This document shows positions 1-8,408 of a stretch of DNA of 64,000 nucleotides, piece by piece. The position numbers and the translations under genes are program-made. How positions within the stretch are numbered: position 1 is the stretch's first letter; each line of letters opens with the position of its first letter. A model generated the notes under the pieces. That model had not been told where the DNA came from. It ran no database searches and was given only the letters and a program-made list of their open reading frames with translations. The stretch comes from Crenobacter cavernae (lineage in GTDB: Bacteria; Pseudomonadota; Gammaproteobacteria; Burkholderiales; Chromobacteriaceae). The stretch covers positions 2,547,001 to 2,611,000 of the forward strand of contig NZ_CP031337.1 in NCBI RefSeq assembly GCF_003355495.1, in the 5' to 3' direction.

Positions 1-97
1 AGGGCAGGAATGCCTACAGGATCCGGGGCAGTCCAAGTTGACACTCCTCCGCTGAACTGCGAACCTTCCCGCTTAAATTTATTTGCCATAGCCCGCC

Positions 98-574
98 ATG
101 AAAATCACCCAAAACACCGCCGTCACTCTGCGAATGAAAGTCACAGACAACCAGGGTCTGGTTTACGACGATGGCAAGAACCCAGTCTCCTACCTGCACG
201 GCGATTACGATAACCTCTTCCCCAAACTGGAAGCCGCACTTGAAGGTCAGGAATCAGGCTTTCAAACCACGCTGGAACTCGCTACCGAAGACACCTTCGG
301 CGAACGCGACGAAGCCCTGGTCACCACGATGCCCAAGGCCGAATTCCCGTCCGGCATCAAGGTGGGCGGCCAGATCCAACGTACCGGCCCGGATGGCAAA
401 CTGCGCTACTATTTCGTTACCAAGATCAAAGGCCCAACCGTATTGCTGGACGGCAACCACCCACTTTGCGGTAAAACCCTGCGCTTCGCCCTCAAAGTTG
501 TGGACGTACGAGTGGCAACCGCCGAGGAAATTGCCCACCAGCATGTACATGGCGAGCACGGGCATCAGCACTGA
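98..574 (+). CDS. slyD: FKBP-type peptidyl-prolyl isomerase, SlyD-like
   Basis: This 158-residue protein has the SlyD fold order: a short FKBP N-terminal strand region, an inserted chaperone (IF) flap at about residues 70-125, and a histidine-rich C-terminal tail (several His in the last 15 residues) typical of nickel-binding SlyD proteins. The start has DGKNPVSYLHG followed by an acidic helix ending GQESG, which matches the family. SlyD catalyses prolyl isomerisation in the cytoplasm, acts as a chaperone and can deliver nickel. It stands alone and is followed directly by a rho-independent terminator. The tail is shorter than in E. coli SlyD. The family assignment is secure; the metal role is inferred from the tail. 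Confidence 0.9.
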   Translation: MKITQNTAVTLRMKVTDNQGLVYDDGKNPVSYLHGDYDNLFPKLEAALEGQESGFQTTLELATEDTFGERDEALVTTMPKAEFPSGIKVGGQIQRTGPDGKLRYYFVTKIKGPTVLLDGNHPLCGKTLRFALKVVDVRVATAEEIAHQHVHGEHGHQH

Positions 575-595
575 CACCACCCGCCCCACACAAAC

Positions 596-627
596 AAAGC
601 CCTCCCCATCCGGGAGGGCTTTGTTTT
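596..627 (+). terminator. Rho-independent terminator after slyD
   Basis: An 11-bp perfect stem (AAAGCCCTCCC pairing with GGGAGGGCTTT) with a 5-nt loop is followed by GTTTTG. It lies 22 bases past the slyD stop. Confidence 0.88.
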
Positions 628-887
628 GCCTGGATCCCATCTGCTATTTGGAGTTGGAGTTGGTGATCTGCTCCTGATCCGCTCGCCACCTACAAGCCCA
701 ACTTCGAGGTCTCGACCCGCTCCCTCTCAGATGGTCACACTTAGTCCCTAGTGCTGATGGTGGCCATCCTTGATTACTGCGAATTCGTCTGAAGTTCGGC
801 CTGAGCGGACGCTCGAAGAACGGTTCGGTCACGTCAGCTGCCGGCCAAGAGCGGACGTAGGGCCGCGCCTATAAAACTAAGGGCGAT
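628..887. other. Intergenic stretch, no gene seen
   Basis: No open frame here has a convincing start or family resemblance. The stretch holds fragments around 800-860 that resemble in wording the gene-free stretch at 1.3-1.5 kb, so it may be decayed DNA. Confidence 0.4.
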
Positions 888-1130
888 TCACTCAACTGGT
901 GCTGGAGCACGGTTGGCCACCAGTCGGCCGGCCATCATGAACGCCACCGGCGACACTACCAGGGAAAAGCCGAAGGCTACGGGCCAGGCAATCACGAACG
1001 AGCTGGTCCAAGCGTCCACCATGGCGGAGGTCAAACCGAGATGAAGAATGGTGAAGAATCCGGTCATAAGGAAGGCCATCATCCCGGAGATGAAGACCTG
1101 GGCGGTGATCACGACTTTCTTACTGTGCAT
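888..1130 (-). CDS. Small two-helix membrane protein, DUF2798 family
   Basis: The 80-residue protein has two predicted transmembrane helices (about residues 7-31 and 43-68), with the family-like segment VFISGMMAFLMTGFFT and a second helix ending FMMAGRLV. The start at 1130 was chosen over the longer upstream frame because AAGGAA sits about 7 bases before this ATG and the family begins at this point. DUF2798 proteins are small inner-membrane proteins of unknown function. The leader contains a 12-bp inverted repeat (1179-1222) that could act as an attenuator. Confidence 0.75.
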   Translation of the reverse strand: MHSKKVVITAQVFISGMMAFLMTGFFTILHLGLTSAMVDAWTSSFVIAWPVAFGFSLVVSPVAFMMAGRLVANRAPAPVE

Positions 1131-1178
1131 GCAAATGTTCCTTTTTAGAACGGGGCGAGCATGGACAGCAAAATAGCT

Positions 1179-1222
1179 ACCCACGGCATCACCCCCAAGT
1201 TTATTAGGGAGATGCCGTGGGT
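1179..1222. repeat. 12-bp perfect inverted repeat in the leader of the DUF2798 gene
   Basis: ACCCACGGCATC at 1179-1190 is matched by GATGCCGTGGGT at 1211-1222 with a 20-nt spacer. No T-tract follows on the minus strand, so it is either a structured 5' leader or an operator. Function unknown. Confidence 0.5.
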
Positions 1223-1283
1223 TCTGAAGACAGACTAATTCTCGTAGGACACGAGGGTCGGAATAACCACACCGACCGATCAT

Positions 1284-1849
1284 TTTTCGACGCGGAGATG
1301 ATAAGTGTCGCTTGATAGTAGGTCAAGCGCCGTTTCGCCCGTGGACAGACTGGGCAGTTGGTTCACTATTGGCCGATTATTGCCGGTGCAGACAGGCCGC
1401 TATGGGTCGGTAGCGGACATCTCCCCCACAGGGCCAGATCGTCCGCTTTGGCCGAAAAGCAGCTAGTCAATTTATCCGCTTATCAGCAGACATGCGGCGG
1501 CTCATGGGCGATTTCAGCCTGTTTCCGGTATGAGTCCCACAGGTCGACACACAATGCCTTGACCGGTTCAGAGCGCCTCAACACTTCCGGCAGCCCCAAG
1601 GCGAGTGCCGAGATTGGCGCCGAGCCCTAATAGAGAATGGCCTCGGATTGCCCCGAGGCCATTAGTACAGTTACTTATTACAAAGGTCGCGCCAAGACTC
1701 GCTCAGGCGGTAGTAGTAACGTTTTTACACCACATAGTGGCCTGCCCCGGCGGGGTTTTGTCTGTCTCGGCGGTCGCTCGGCTCAGCGGGAGCGGAGTCG
1801 CGCGCCGGCCGTTGTCGCAGCGGCACGCCTGCGCGGGCCGGGTCGTCTC
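1284..1849. other. Gene-free stretch with an 11-bp hairpin
   Basis: No credible coding region is seen. An 11-bp perfect inverted repeat (AATGGCCTCGG / CCGAGGCCATT, 1636-1663) lies in it without a T-run. The text at 1360-1460 looks like decayed non-coding sequence. It contains two matches to the octamer TTGGCCGA (1369, 1448) that lack the extended flanks seen elsewhere. Confidence 0.4.
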
Positions 1850-2305
1850 TCAGGCGTCGCGCCAGCGCCGGTAGGTGGCCGCCTGCCCGTGGTACACGCC
1901 GCGCTCGTCGATCAGGTTCCACACCGTCACGTCCTCGATCCAGAAGCGCCGCCCGTCACGGGCGATGCGCAGGCCGCGATAACCGTCGGCGAAACCGTCG
2001 CGCTGTACCGCCTCGAGCAGCCGCTGGCGCTCGTCGCGATTCGGCGCCTCGGCCGACAGCCGCGATTCCAGCCGCGTGAATTCGTCCCAGTCGTAGCCGA
2101 AACAGCGCTGCGCGGTGCGGTTGGCGTACACGAACACCGGGCTCGCCGCCGTGTCGTGCGCCAGCACGCAGAACGGCGCGTCCTCGTACAGCCAGCGCAT
2201 CGCCTCGGCCTCGGCCAACGTCGCATCGAGCAGCGGTTTGCCGGTCAGGCGCTGGTAGCTGCCGGTCAGCAGGAGGAAGAAGTTGGGATTGGCGAATAGG
2301 GGCAA
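1850..2305 (-). CDS. MEKHL-domain protein (PAS-like)
   Basis: The 151 residues align in wording with the MEKHL family: LLTGSYQRLTGKPLL near the start, then the PAS-like core with FVYANRTAQRCFGYDWDEF at about residues 57-75, LSAEAPNRDERQRLLE, and the C-terminal signature TVWNLIDERGVYHGQAA. MEKHL is a PAS-related small-molecule or redox sensing module found as a stand-alone protein in many proteobacteria; its ligand is not established. The only start in frame is TTG at 2305, with an in-frame stop 15 bases upstream, so the extreme N-terminus may be slightly truncated. The codon use is core-like. Confidence 0.75.
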   Translation of the reverse strand: MPLFANPNFFLLLTGSYQRLTGKPLLDATLAEAEAMRWLYEDAPFCVLAHDTAASPVFVYANRTAQRCFGYDWDEFTRLESRLSAEAPNRDERQRLLEAVQRDGFADGYRGLRIARDGRRFWIEDVTVWNLIDERGVYHGQAATYRRWRDA

Positions 2306-2427
2306 TTTTATGTGGGGTCAAGGAATGGTTTAGTAAGATTTTGACGCTGGGTTTCAGTCGTGCAGCGGGCTTGGCTGAGCGTGAGACTCGAAAATGAGTA
2401 GGCGAGATGGTCGGAGTATGGCGTCGG

Positions 2428-2461
2428 TTCGGCCAACCTTGGCTGGAAGCAGTTGGCCGAA
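2428..2461. repeat. Inverted pair of the TTGGCCGA word
   Basis: TTCGGCCAAC (2428-2437) and GTTGGCCGAA (2452-2461) form a 10-bp perfect stem with a 14-nt loop. The left copy continues into CCTT, matching the extended word AAGGTTGGCCGAG on the other strand except for one base. This is the last copy before the accessory island. Confidence 0.7.
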
Positions 2462-2562
2462 TCTGAATGAAAGCCCTGTGCGGGGAAGCTAATCATTTTT
2501 TTGATGAAGCATTCAGCGCAACACCTCTCTCAGTGCCTCGCGTCATGGTTCTGCGCATTTTG

Positions 2563-4322
2563 TTAAATCTCAAACAAGGCGTTTTGGTTTGATTTTCTTT
2601 TTTCTAAAAATCCCTTTGCTTTGGTTAGGTCTTGTTTTATATCGTTAATGAATTTGCTGGCAATGTTTTGTATTTCGGTGCGCAATTCCTGATCCTTTCG
2701 CATCGCTCCATGTAGCGACACTAGGGATGTCGAAAGGGTGTAGTTGCGTGTTATAGGCATAATTGCACTATGTAGTTTTAGTATGTAGTTGTTATTTATG
2801 TTGTCGATAGGTAAGCTAAGACTGGTTTTGCGACTGCCGTCGCTTTCTATACTTCTCAGTGAGAAACCAATTCTTTTTATTAGATTGTTTATATCGCTTT
2901 TGGAGATTGTTTTCTTGTTGATTTGATTGTCTTCTAGGAATTGTGTTGCATAGTGTAATATATGATATTTGTTGTATTTATATTCGTCGATCTGGCTTAG
3001 AAAATTAATTGTTTCTTTGAAATTATATATGGAGGAGAAATTATCAAATTCTTGGTATATTTTTTTCCAATTTCTTCGTCTTCAATGTGTTTAATGAAGT
3101 ATGCTGCAAAAAACTCTTGTATTGTCTTGTGTATGAATGTGGTGTGTATGGAGTCTTCTCGCTTCATGAGGCAGATGTTATCTGTCATGTCGGTTTTGAA
3201 GGCTTCGGCATGACATGCTACTCCTGCAATTTTGGTCGCTTTTTTGTGGAATTCTTCAAAGCTGTCATTTTCAATGGAAGTGCCCCCCTCCTTTAGTGAC
3301 AGGTAACAAAAACATTCAAATAGTGCGCGAATGTTTTCGTTGGAAAGTTGACTGGCTTTTTCTCTGGTGTAACCTGGTTTGGTTTTGTCGTGGCAAATTG
3401 AAAGGGTGCTGAATAGATTTTGGTAAAATTCAGGTATATTGTCTGGGATGTCTTCAGGGTGATCGCCGTATACTGTAAAAAACAAAGTTAGTAATAGTGG
3501 TGTGCTTAAAACCTCTTTGACGCGCTTGTTTTCTTGTTTTTTTAGTGAGTGCGTGATTTTTTCCACCCGATTGACAGCTACTCCAATTTTTTCTAGATAA
3601 GGTTGAAAGTCTGATTCGGAAAGCTTATCCATGGGTATGGATTTAAAACCATGTATTTCTGATAGATGGTCAAATAACGCGCCAGGCCTGGATGACAATA
3701 TCCATGTGGTGTTAGGAAATTTTCTTGATTTGCTTTCGAGCTCTTTCTTGAATTCCATGGAGTGCACTCTTTTTATTTCGTCGTACCCGTCAAGAAATAT
3801 GGCGCATTTCCCGCTTTTTAGAATTGCAGATAGAGCCTCTTTGTCATTCTCGATGTCTATCCCGGATTTCGCGAGGCTGTCGAATAGTAGAGATTCTAGA
3901 GTGGTTTTTTCGTCGATGTTTTTTAGTGAAGCAAATAGGGCGATTCGCTCGTCGCGCTCGATTTCATTTATACATAAATAGCGCAGTAGTGTTGATTTCC
4001 CTTGTCCTGCAGTTCCAAGGAGGAAGATTTTATTTGACCCTACGGCAATTTATATTTCCAAGGCGCTGGTGGCGATAAGTTTCTTTTTATTAGGTAAAAT
4101 AATTCTTGATGGATAGTAAATTGACGTAAGAGATATCGAGTTCTGGCAGTTTATGGTTCTAATCAAATCAATTTCGTGCAAATTGCTTTTGTATTTATCA
4201 AGGCTGGCTACTGCTTTCCAGTTGGAATAGTATTTTTTTAGAGAGCTTTTGCCTGATTCGTAAATATCATTGAGGGGTTTTCTGGCTAAAGCCAAAATGG
4301 CGCTGGTGGCTGCGATTGACAT
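2563..4322 (-). pseudogene. NACHT-family NTPase, interrupted by one stop codon and one frameshift
   Basis: Reading the minus strand from ATG 4322 gives a 90-residue N-terminal region that stops at TAA (4050-4052). The same frame then continues without a start codon into a clear NACHT module: Walker A GTAGQGKST shortly after the stop, Walker B CAIFLDGYDEI about 80 residues later, then WILSSRP, STPLLLTLFF and the HKTIQEFFAAYF helix. At a run of seven A on the coding strand (3060-3066) the frame ends early at 2997; a -1 shift there restores an open frame of about 165 more residues ending at 2563. The joined product would be about 585 residues. Bacterial NACHT proteins of this layout act as antiphage sensors or effectors. 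GC content is much lower than in the flanks, which suggests transfer. Two lesions make a pseudogene likely, but the A-AAA-AAA context could also allow -1 frameshifting. Confidence 0.8.
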
Positions 4323-4340
4323 TTTTATAAGTCCTCATCA

Positions 4341-4367
4341 AAAAAAGGCACACCGAAGTGTGCCTTT
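4341..4367 (-). terminator. Strong terminator just upstream of the NACHT gene
   Basis: AAAGGCACAC (4344-4353) pairs with GTGTGCCTTT (4358-4367) around a CGAA/TTCG tetraloop. Read on the minus strand it is followed by eight T. It sits 20 bases before the NACHT start, so it either insulates that gene from upstream transcripts or is the end of a lost gene. Confidence 0.75.
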
Positions 4368-4398
4368 CGCATATCTTATCGTCAATAAAAATGCGTCG

Positions 4399-4527
4399 AG
4401 CGACACATAAGCTTGCATTGTCTCTCAACGTGAATCAGATGATTGCTGGTGATGGCGACAGTTAAATAACTAAGCCAGCGACACATAACATTGCATTTTC
4501 TTCTCGGGTGACAGATAAGCTTGCATG
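4399..4527 (+). repeat. Three spaced copies of a 20-bp direct repeat, transposon-end-like
   Basis: AGCGACACATAAGCTTGCAT (4399-4418), AGCGACACATAACATTGCAT (4477-4496) and a diverged copy GTGACAGATAAGCTTGCATG (about 4508-4527) lie in the same orientation. Arrays like this occur as transposase binding sites at ends of some elements (for example IS21-type). No transposase gene adjoins, so this may be an orphan end. Confidence 0.55.
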
Positions 4528-4655
4528 TTTGGTCGGAGAGCGGCATGCCTTACCAAGTAGCCTGGCTGATGACTAGCGGTTGGTCGGGGGTGGTCGCCTG
4601 CTGTAGTTCCCCATAGGGTCAAGACGTCGAACTCAGCAACGTAGTTGCTAGTTGT

Positions 4656-4743
4656 GGCTTTGTTAATGAAATGGACGGCCCCTTCCTAGGTCGGCATCTC
4701 GGTGCCAGTTCCAGAAGGGGCCGTCCATTTCATTAACAAAGCC
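4656..4743. mobile_element. 88-bp palindromic element with 30-bp perfect arms, related to IS110/IS1111 ends
   Basis: The arms at 4656-4685 and 4714-4743 are perfect inverted copies of each other, separated by 28 nt. The left arm begins GGCTTTGTTAATG, and the IS110-type remnant at 10202 begins with nearly the same sequence in the same orientation. This suggests a MITE-like derivative or an end junction of that IS. No coding content. Confidence 0.65.
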
Positions 4744-4746
4744 CAT

Positions 4747-4830
4747 GCGCTACGAAAAGCTGATAGTAATATCTCCAAAGCAGCCAAGCTGCTTGTCATC
4801 TGAAGGCAGCTCGAGGATCGCCTTCAGAAA
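4747..4830 (+). pseudogene. Fragment of a Fis-type helix-turn-helix (sigma-54 regulator C-terminus)
   Basis: Frame 4747 reads ALRKADSNISKAAKLLVI, a stop, then RQLEDRLQK. This resembles the C-terminal HTH of NtrC-like regulators (consensus of the type NISKAAKLLGISRxTLYDRL), with a nonsense codon in the turn. Only about 28 codons remain and no ATPase domain is present upstream. The match is by wording only, so confidence is moderate. Confidence 0.45.
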
Positions 4831-4922
4831 GGAGGCGGGGACATGTACAACTGATGGCTCGCCACATTGATCTGCCTCCGCCAGCTCATACCAGCCTTAC
4901 GGAGAGAAGCCCTACCAGCACA

Positions 4923-7900
4923 TCAGGGCAGCCAGATCTCTACCAAATGGGATCGAACATTTTTGTAGGCCCGTGAGAGGTCGAGAGGGTATCCCTTCCC
5001 CTCCAGTCCTGAGCGAACGATCCACTCAGCCAACTTCCGGTCTTCCGGGTGGTAGTAGATCACTGTGACGCGCGCGAACCGGTCAGGAGGCTTGCGCCCG
5101 CGCGCCTGCGCGCTGCGGGTGACATTTTCTATACCTGGCGTCTGTGTGCTCTTCAGCCCGGCGGCCTGCAGCCGGGTGATGACGTCTTGTGCAACGTCCC
5201 GGGTCTCTTCTCCATAGATCTGCACGTATACGAGAGCTTGCTCTATGGCTTCCTGCAGACGCTGCTCCTCCTGTGGCGGACTTGGCTCCTGCCGTGTGGA
5301 AGTACTTGCAGTTGGTGACGCAGAGGCCATCTGCGAGGCAATGCTCACGATACTCGACGGTTCTGGCCGGTCCAGCCCAAGCTGCGTTCTCAGTTTGGTG
5401 GAGATATCCAGCAAGGCTCTGGCCTTGTCGTCCTTGATGCGGTCGAGGGCGGTAACTTCGTTCTCCGCGATGCTCAACTGGGCGGCTGCAGTCGGGCAGG
5501 AGACGGGGACCGCTGCACAGTACGGCTTCCGGGTTGCCTGCTCCTCCAGTCGGTCAAGGCGAGCGAGTACGAATTTCACCTTATCTTCGGCGGCGGCAGC
5601 CTGCGACTTCTGGTAGTTGGAATAGAACTCGAAGCCGGTCCATAACGCGATCACTAACGGTGTGTACAGCGCAAGTAGCTTCGCCACCCCGGCCTGCTTC
5701 GGGGCTTCCTCCGTTCCCGGCGCGGGTGATGCCACCGGGCGGGTCCAGTCCGCGCCCTCGACGGCGGGCTGGCCGGCGATGTAAGTGGCCCATGCCACGT
5801 CGAGCGCGCTCAGTGAATCGACCAGGTGGTCGCCGAGGAGGCGTCCGAGTTTGCGAGTGCTTTCCCACTGAGCTTCGTCGTAGAACTGGTCGGCGGTGCT
5901 TTGCTGCGGGAAGTCGGGGGCGATAGCGGCGTAGCGTGCGAGGTCGGTCGGCAGCTCCGTTGGCAGGCGTGGTTTTACCACCAGCAGCCAGCCGTACTCC
6001 GGATCGTCCGGGTAGTGCACCCTGGCCAGGGCCAGCGGAGCGTCGCCGGTCTTCGGCAGGCCGAGTTGCGGAGCGAAGAAGCAGCGCCGCCATGGCGTGC
6101 CGTTCCACAGCGTGTCTAGGTCGGCATCGCTGAAGAACTCGATCTCGGCGTCGAAATCGATGCGTGCCTTCAACACCAGGTTGGCGATGTCCTCGAAGCC
6201 GTATTCCAGATCGGCACCGCAGTCTGCCACCACGATGCGTTTGAGCCGGCGACGGATCAGTTCGTAGGCGGCAGTATTCTCGAAGTGGCCGCCGTCGGAG
6301 AGATACCAGTAGTTGGTGCCGTCAGGATTGAAGTTGCCGGTGAGCTCGGCCAGTAGGGCCTGGGCGGTAGTGAGTGTGCACTTGGGGCGGTTCTCCTGGC
6401 CGGCGTGCCACCAGTAGCCCAGACGCACGCCCAGCAGGCCGAGCAGGGCGGAGAAGCCCAGCGAGGTGCGCGGGCCGGCGCCAGTGGAGAAAGCTGCGCC
6501 GGAGATTGATACCCAGCAACCCAGCGACAGCGCTTCGGCGTCCTGCCATGGTGCGTCCTGCCAGTAGGTGCGGCCTAGGTTCAGCCCGGCCGGCCCGACC
6601 GCCAAGTTCCAGCCCTTGCGGTCGGGCTGGAAGTTGCCGGTGGAGGAATAGCGCGTCTGGTTCACATTCACGTTGATAAGGTGCAGCGGGCCACCCCGTA
6701 GGTGGGGTGCATAGGTGTCGGTCGGGCGGGTGCCGCTGATCCACAGTGACAGGTCGTCGCCCTCGACTACGTCGGACACCGGCGGCTGGTTTCTGCTGTG
6801 CACCGGCTTTTCTGTCCACGCGATGCTGCGCCGGCTGTTGCCGGCACCGAGGTAGGCGCGGGTCAGACGGGCAGCATAGAACTGGTGCAGGGACGAGAGG
6901 TTGAGAAAGTCCAGGTTGCTGCGGTAGAGGTACAGCATCAGTAGCAGGATGACCGTGGCGGCCAGGGTGAGCGTGCCGAGCGGTAGCTGCTCCACTACCT
7001 GGCTCCCGGCCACCGCGTAGGCTGCGACGCCCCAGCCGAAGGCGACCAGCAGCAGGAGCAACACGCCGGCCACGCCGACGAGGCCCTTCAGCGCCAGCCC
7101 GCTCCCGCTGCTGCCCAGCTTGCCCACGCCGACTGAAAGGCGTTCTGCCAGCGCGCGCAGCCCGGCCAGCAGGGCACCGGTGGCGCCGGCGCCAAATAGC
7201 GACAGGTTGGCCGTGTCCTTCTCGAACAGCTGCACGCAGGCGAGGGCGAGGTCGTCCAGCAGGGCGAGTCCGGTGAGAGCAAGCGTGGCGGTCAGCAGGC
7301 AGGATAGGAGCTTGGACAGGCGGTTGCGTATGCGGGCCTGTGTGGTGCTCGACCATCTCACCGCCAGTGCAATGAGAGGGGCTGGCAGCGCGATGGTGGC
7401 GACCAGCAACAAGGCACTGTCACGTGGGCCCCAACCCTGCCACCAGGTTGCCAGTGAACGGATGGACGAGGGGCCGCCGACGTCGTTGCTGAGCAGCCAC
7501 AAGGCGCCGACGCCCAGGCCCACTGCGATGACTACCTGCAGCCAGGCGACTCTCCTGTCGCGACGGATCATCCAGTAGGCCCAGGCAGAGGCCAGGAAGC
7601 CGGCCATCAGCACCATGACGCCTCCCCAAACCGGGCCGGGGGAGTAGTTCCATGTACCCATGTCCGGAGGTGAATCCGGACTGAGCCAGGCGCGCAGCCA
7701 CGCCAGCAGGATGAAGGCGCTGAACAGGATTACGCCCAGGAAGGCGTGCACCGACAGCATGTTGCGCAGGTAGATGGCGGCGGCAAACAGGCGGTCGTGG
7801 GCTCCGTGCGGCGCGAGGTAGCGGCCGTTGTCGCGCAGCCAGCGGATGATCGGCGCTTCGTCGCTGGCGAGCTTGCGTTCCACGTCCGCGACCAGGTCTG

Positions 7901-8231
7901 GGGTCGGCGTGCCAGCCGGGTTCTCCTCCTGCGCGCGATGGAACAGTCGGCCGAGGAAGCTGCCGATGTAACCGCCACCGGACACAGTGGAGAGGTAGGC
8001 GAAGTCTTTCAGCTTTCCCTGTGCCGCCAGTGCCTGTAGCAGGCCGAGGTTGAAGGTGGCGCTACGGATGCCGCCCCCCGACAGCGCGAGACCTAGGCTA
8101 TCGGAGATGCGCTGTTCCGGTGTCTGTTCAGGTTGAGTGGGAGGGCTTTGGCGCTGGTCCAGGCAATCGGCTTCGGCCTGGGCCTGGCGCGGATCGAAGT
8201 AGTAAGCCGGCGTCTTGTCCTTTTCGCTCAT
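4923..8231 (-). CDS. Large patatin-like phospholipase with multiple transmembrane helices
   Basis: The 1102-residue protein opens with a patatin oxyanion motif (SGGGIRSATFNLG, about residues 51-63), a nucleophile elbow STVSGGG with Ser84, and a catalytic Asp in the DGG motif (SDGGHFENT) near residue 645. About seven or eight predicted helices lie between residues 160 and 440, splitting the catalytic domain, and one more helix lies near residue 870 (LLALYTPLVIALWTG). The last 200 residues are soluble, with an SxxA/S-rich linker. Patatins cleave acyl esters of phospholipids; the insertion suggests it acts within the inner membrane. It follows the peptidoglycan-hydrolase-like gene by 177 nt on the same strand. 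ATG 8231 is preceded by an AGGAGG-like site. Substrate and role are unknown; an interbacterial or defence effector role is possible but unproven. Confidence 0.8.
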   Translation of the reverse strand: MSEKDKTPAYYFDPRQAQAEADCLDQRQSPPTQPEQTPEQRISDSLGLALSGGGIRSATFNLGLLQALAAQGKLKDFAYLSTVSGGGYIGSFLGRLFHRAQEENPAGTPTPDLVADVERKLASDEAPIIRWLRDNGRYLAPHGAHDRLFAAAIYLRNMLSVHAFLGVILFSAFILLAWLRAWLSPDSPPDMGTWNYSPGPVWGGVMVLMAGFLASAWAYWMIRRDRRVAWLQVVIAVGLGVGALWLLSNDVGGPSSIRSLATWWQGWGPRDSALLLVATIALPAPLIALAVRWSSTTQARIRNRLSKLLSCLLTATLALTGLALLDDLALACVQLFEKDTANLSLFGAGATGALLAGLRALAERLSVGVGKLGSSGSGLALKGLVGVAGVLLLLLVAFGWGVAAYAVAGSQVVEQLPLGTLTLAATVILLLMLYLYRSNLDFLNLSSLHQFYAARLTRAYLGAGNSRRSIAWTEKPVHSRNQPPVSDVVEGDDLSLWISGTRPTDTYAPHLRGGPLHLINVNVNQTRYSSTGNFQPDRKGWNLAVGPAGLNLGRTYWQDAPWQDAEALSLGCWVSISGAAFSTGAGPRTSLGFSALLGLLGVRLGYWWHAGQENRPKCTLTTAQALLAELTGNFNPDGTNYWYLSDGGHFENTAAYELIRRRLKRIVVADCGADLEYGFEDIANLVLKARIDFDAEIEFFSDADLDTLWNGTPWRRCFFAPQLGLPKTGDAPLALARVHYPDDPEYGWLLVVKPRLPTELPTDLARYAAIAPDFPQQSTADQFYDEAQWESTRKLGRLLGDHLVDSLSALDVAWATYIAGQPAVEGADWTRPVASPAPGTEEAPKQAGVAKLLALYTPLVIALWTGFEFYSNYQKSQAAAAEDKVKFVLARLDRLEEQATRKPYCAAVPVSCPTAAAQLSIAENEVTALDRIKDDKARALLDISTKLRTQLGLDRPEPSSIVSIASQMASASPTASTSTRQEPSPPQEEQRLQEAIEQALVYVQIYGEETRDVAQDVITRLQAAGLKSTQTPGIENVTRSAQARGRKPPDRFARVTVIYYHPEDRKLAEWIVRSGLEGKGYPLDLSRAYKNVRSHLVEIWLP

Positions 8232-8408
8232 TTCGCCTCCTGTTCAAGCACCCCCGTTCTGACCGGACGTCGGCTAGGGGAATCGACACTGGGATGCCTG
8301 ACCCAGATTGAATTCGGAAAGCATCGCTCAGCACTTGGTGCTAAACCGCAGTCATGGAGAGCGGGACAGACCCGCTAGCGAGCTACGGATATCTGTGCGC
8401 TCTTCTCC

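Noticed and set aside
1369..1455. Two TTGGCCGA octamers in the 1.3-1.5 kb stretch
   Set aside because: They lack the AAGGTTGGCCGAG flanks and lie in what looks like decayed non-coding sequence, so I do not count them as uptake words.
2308..2496. A small open frame upstream of the MEKHL gene
   Set aside because: No motif, no ribosome site, and it overlaps the inverted word pair.
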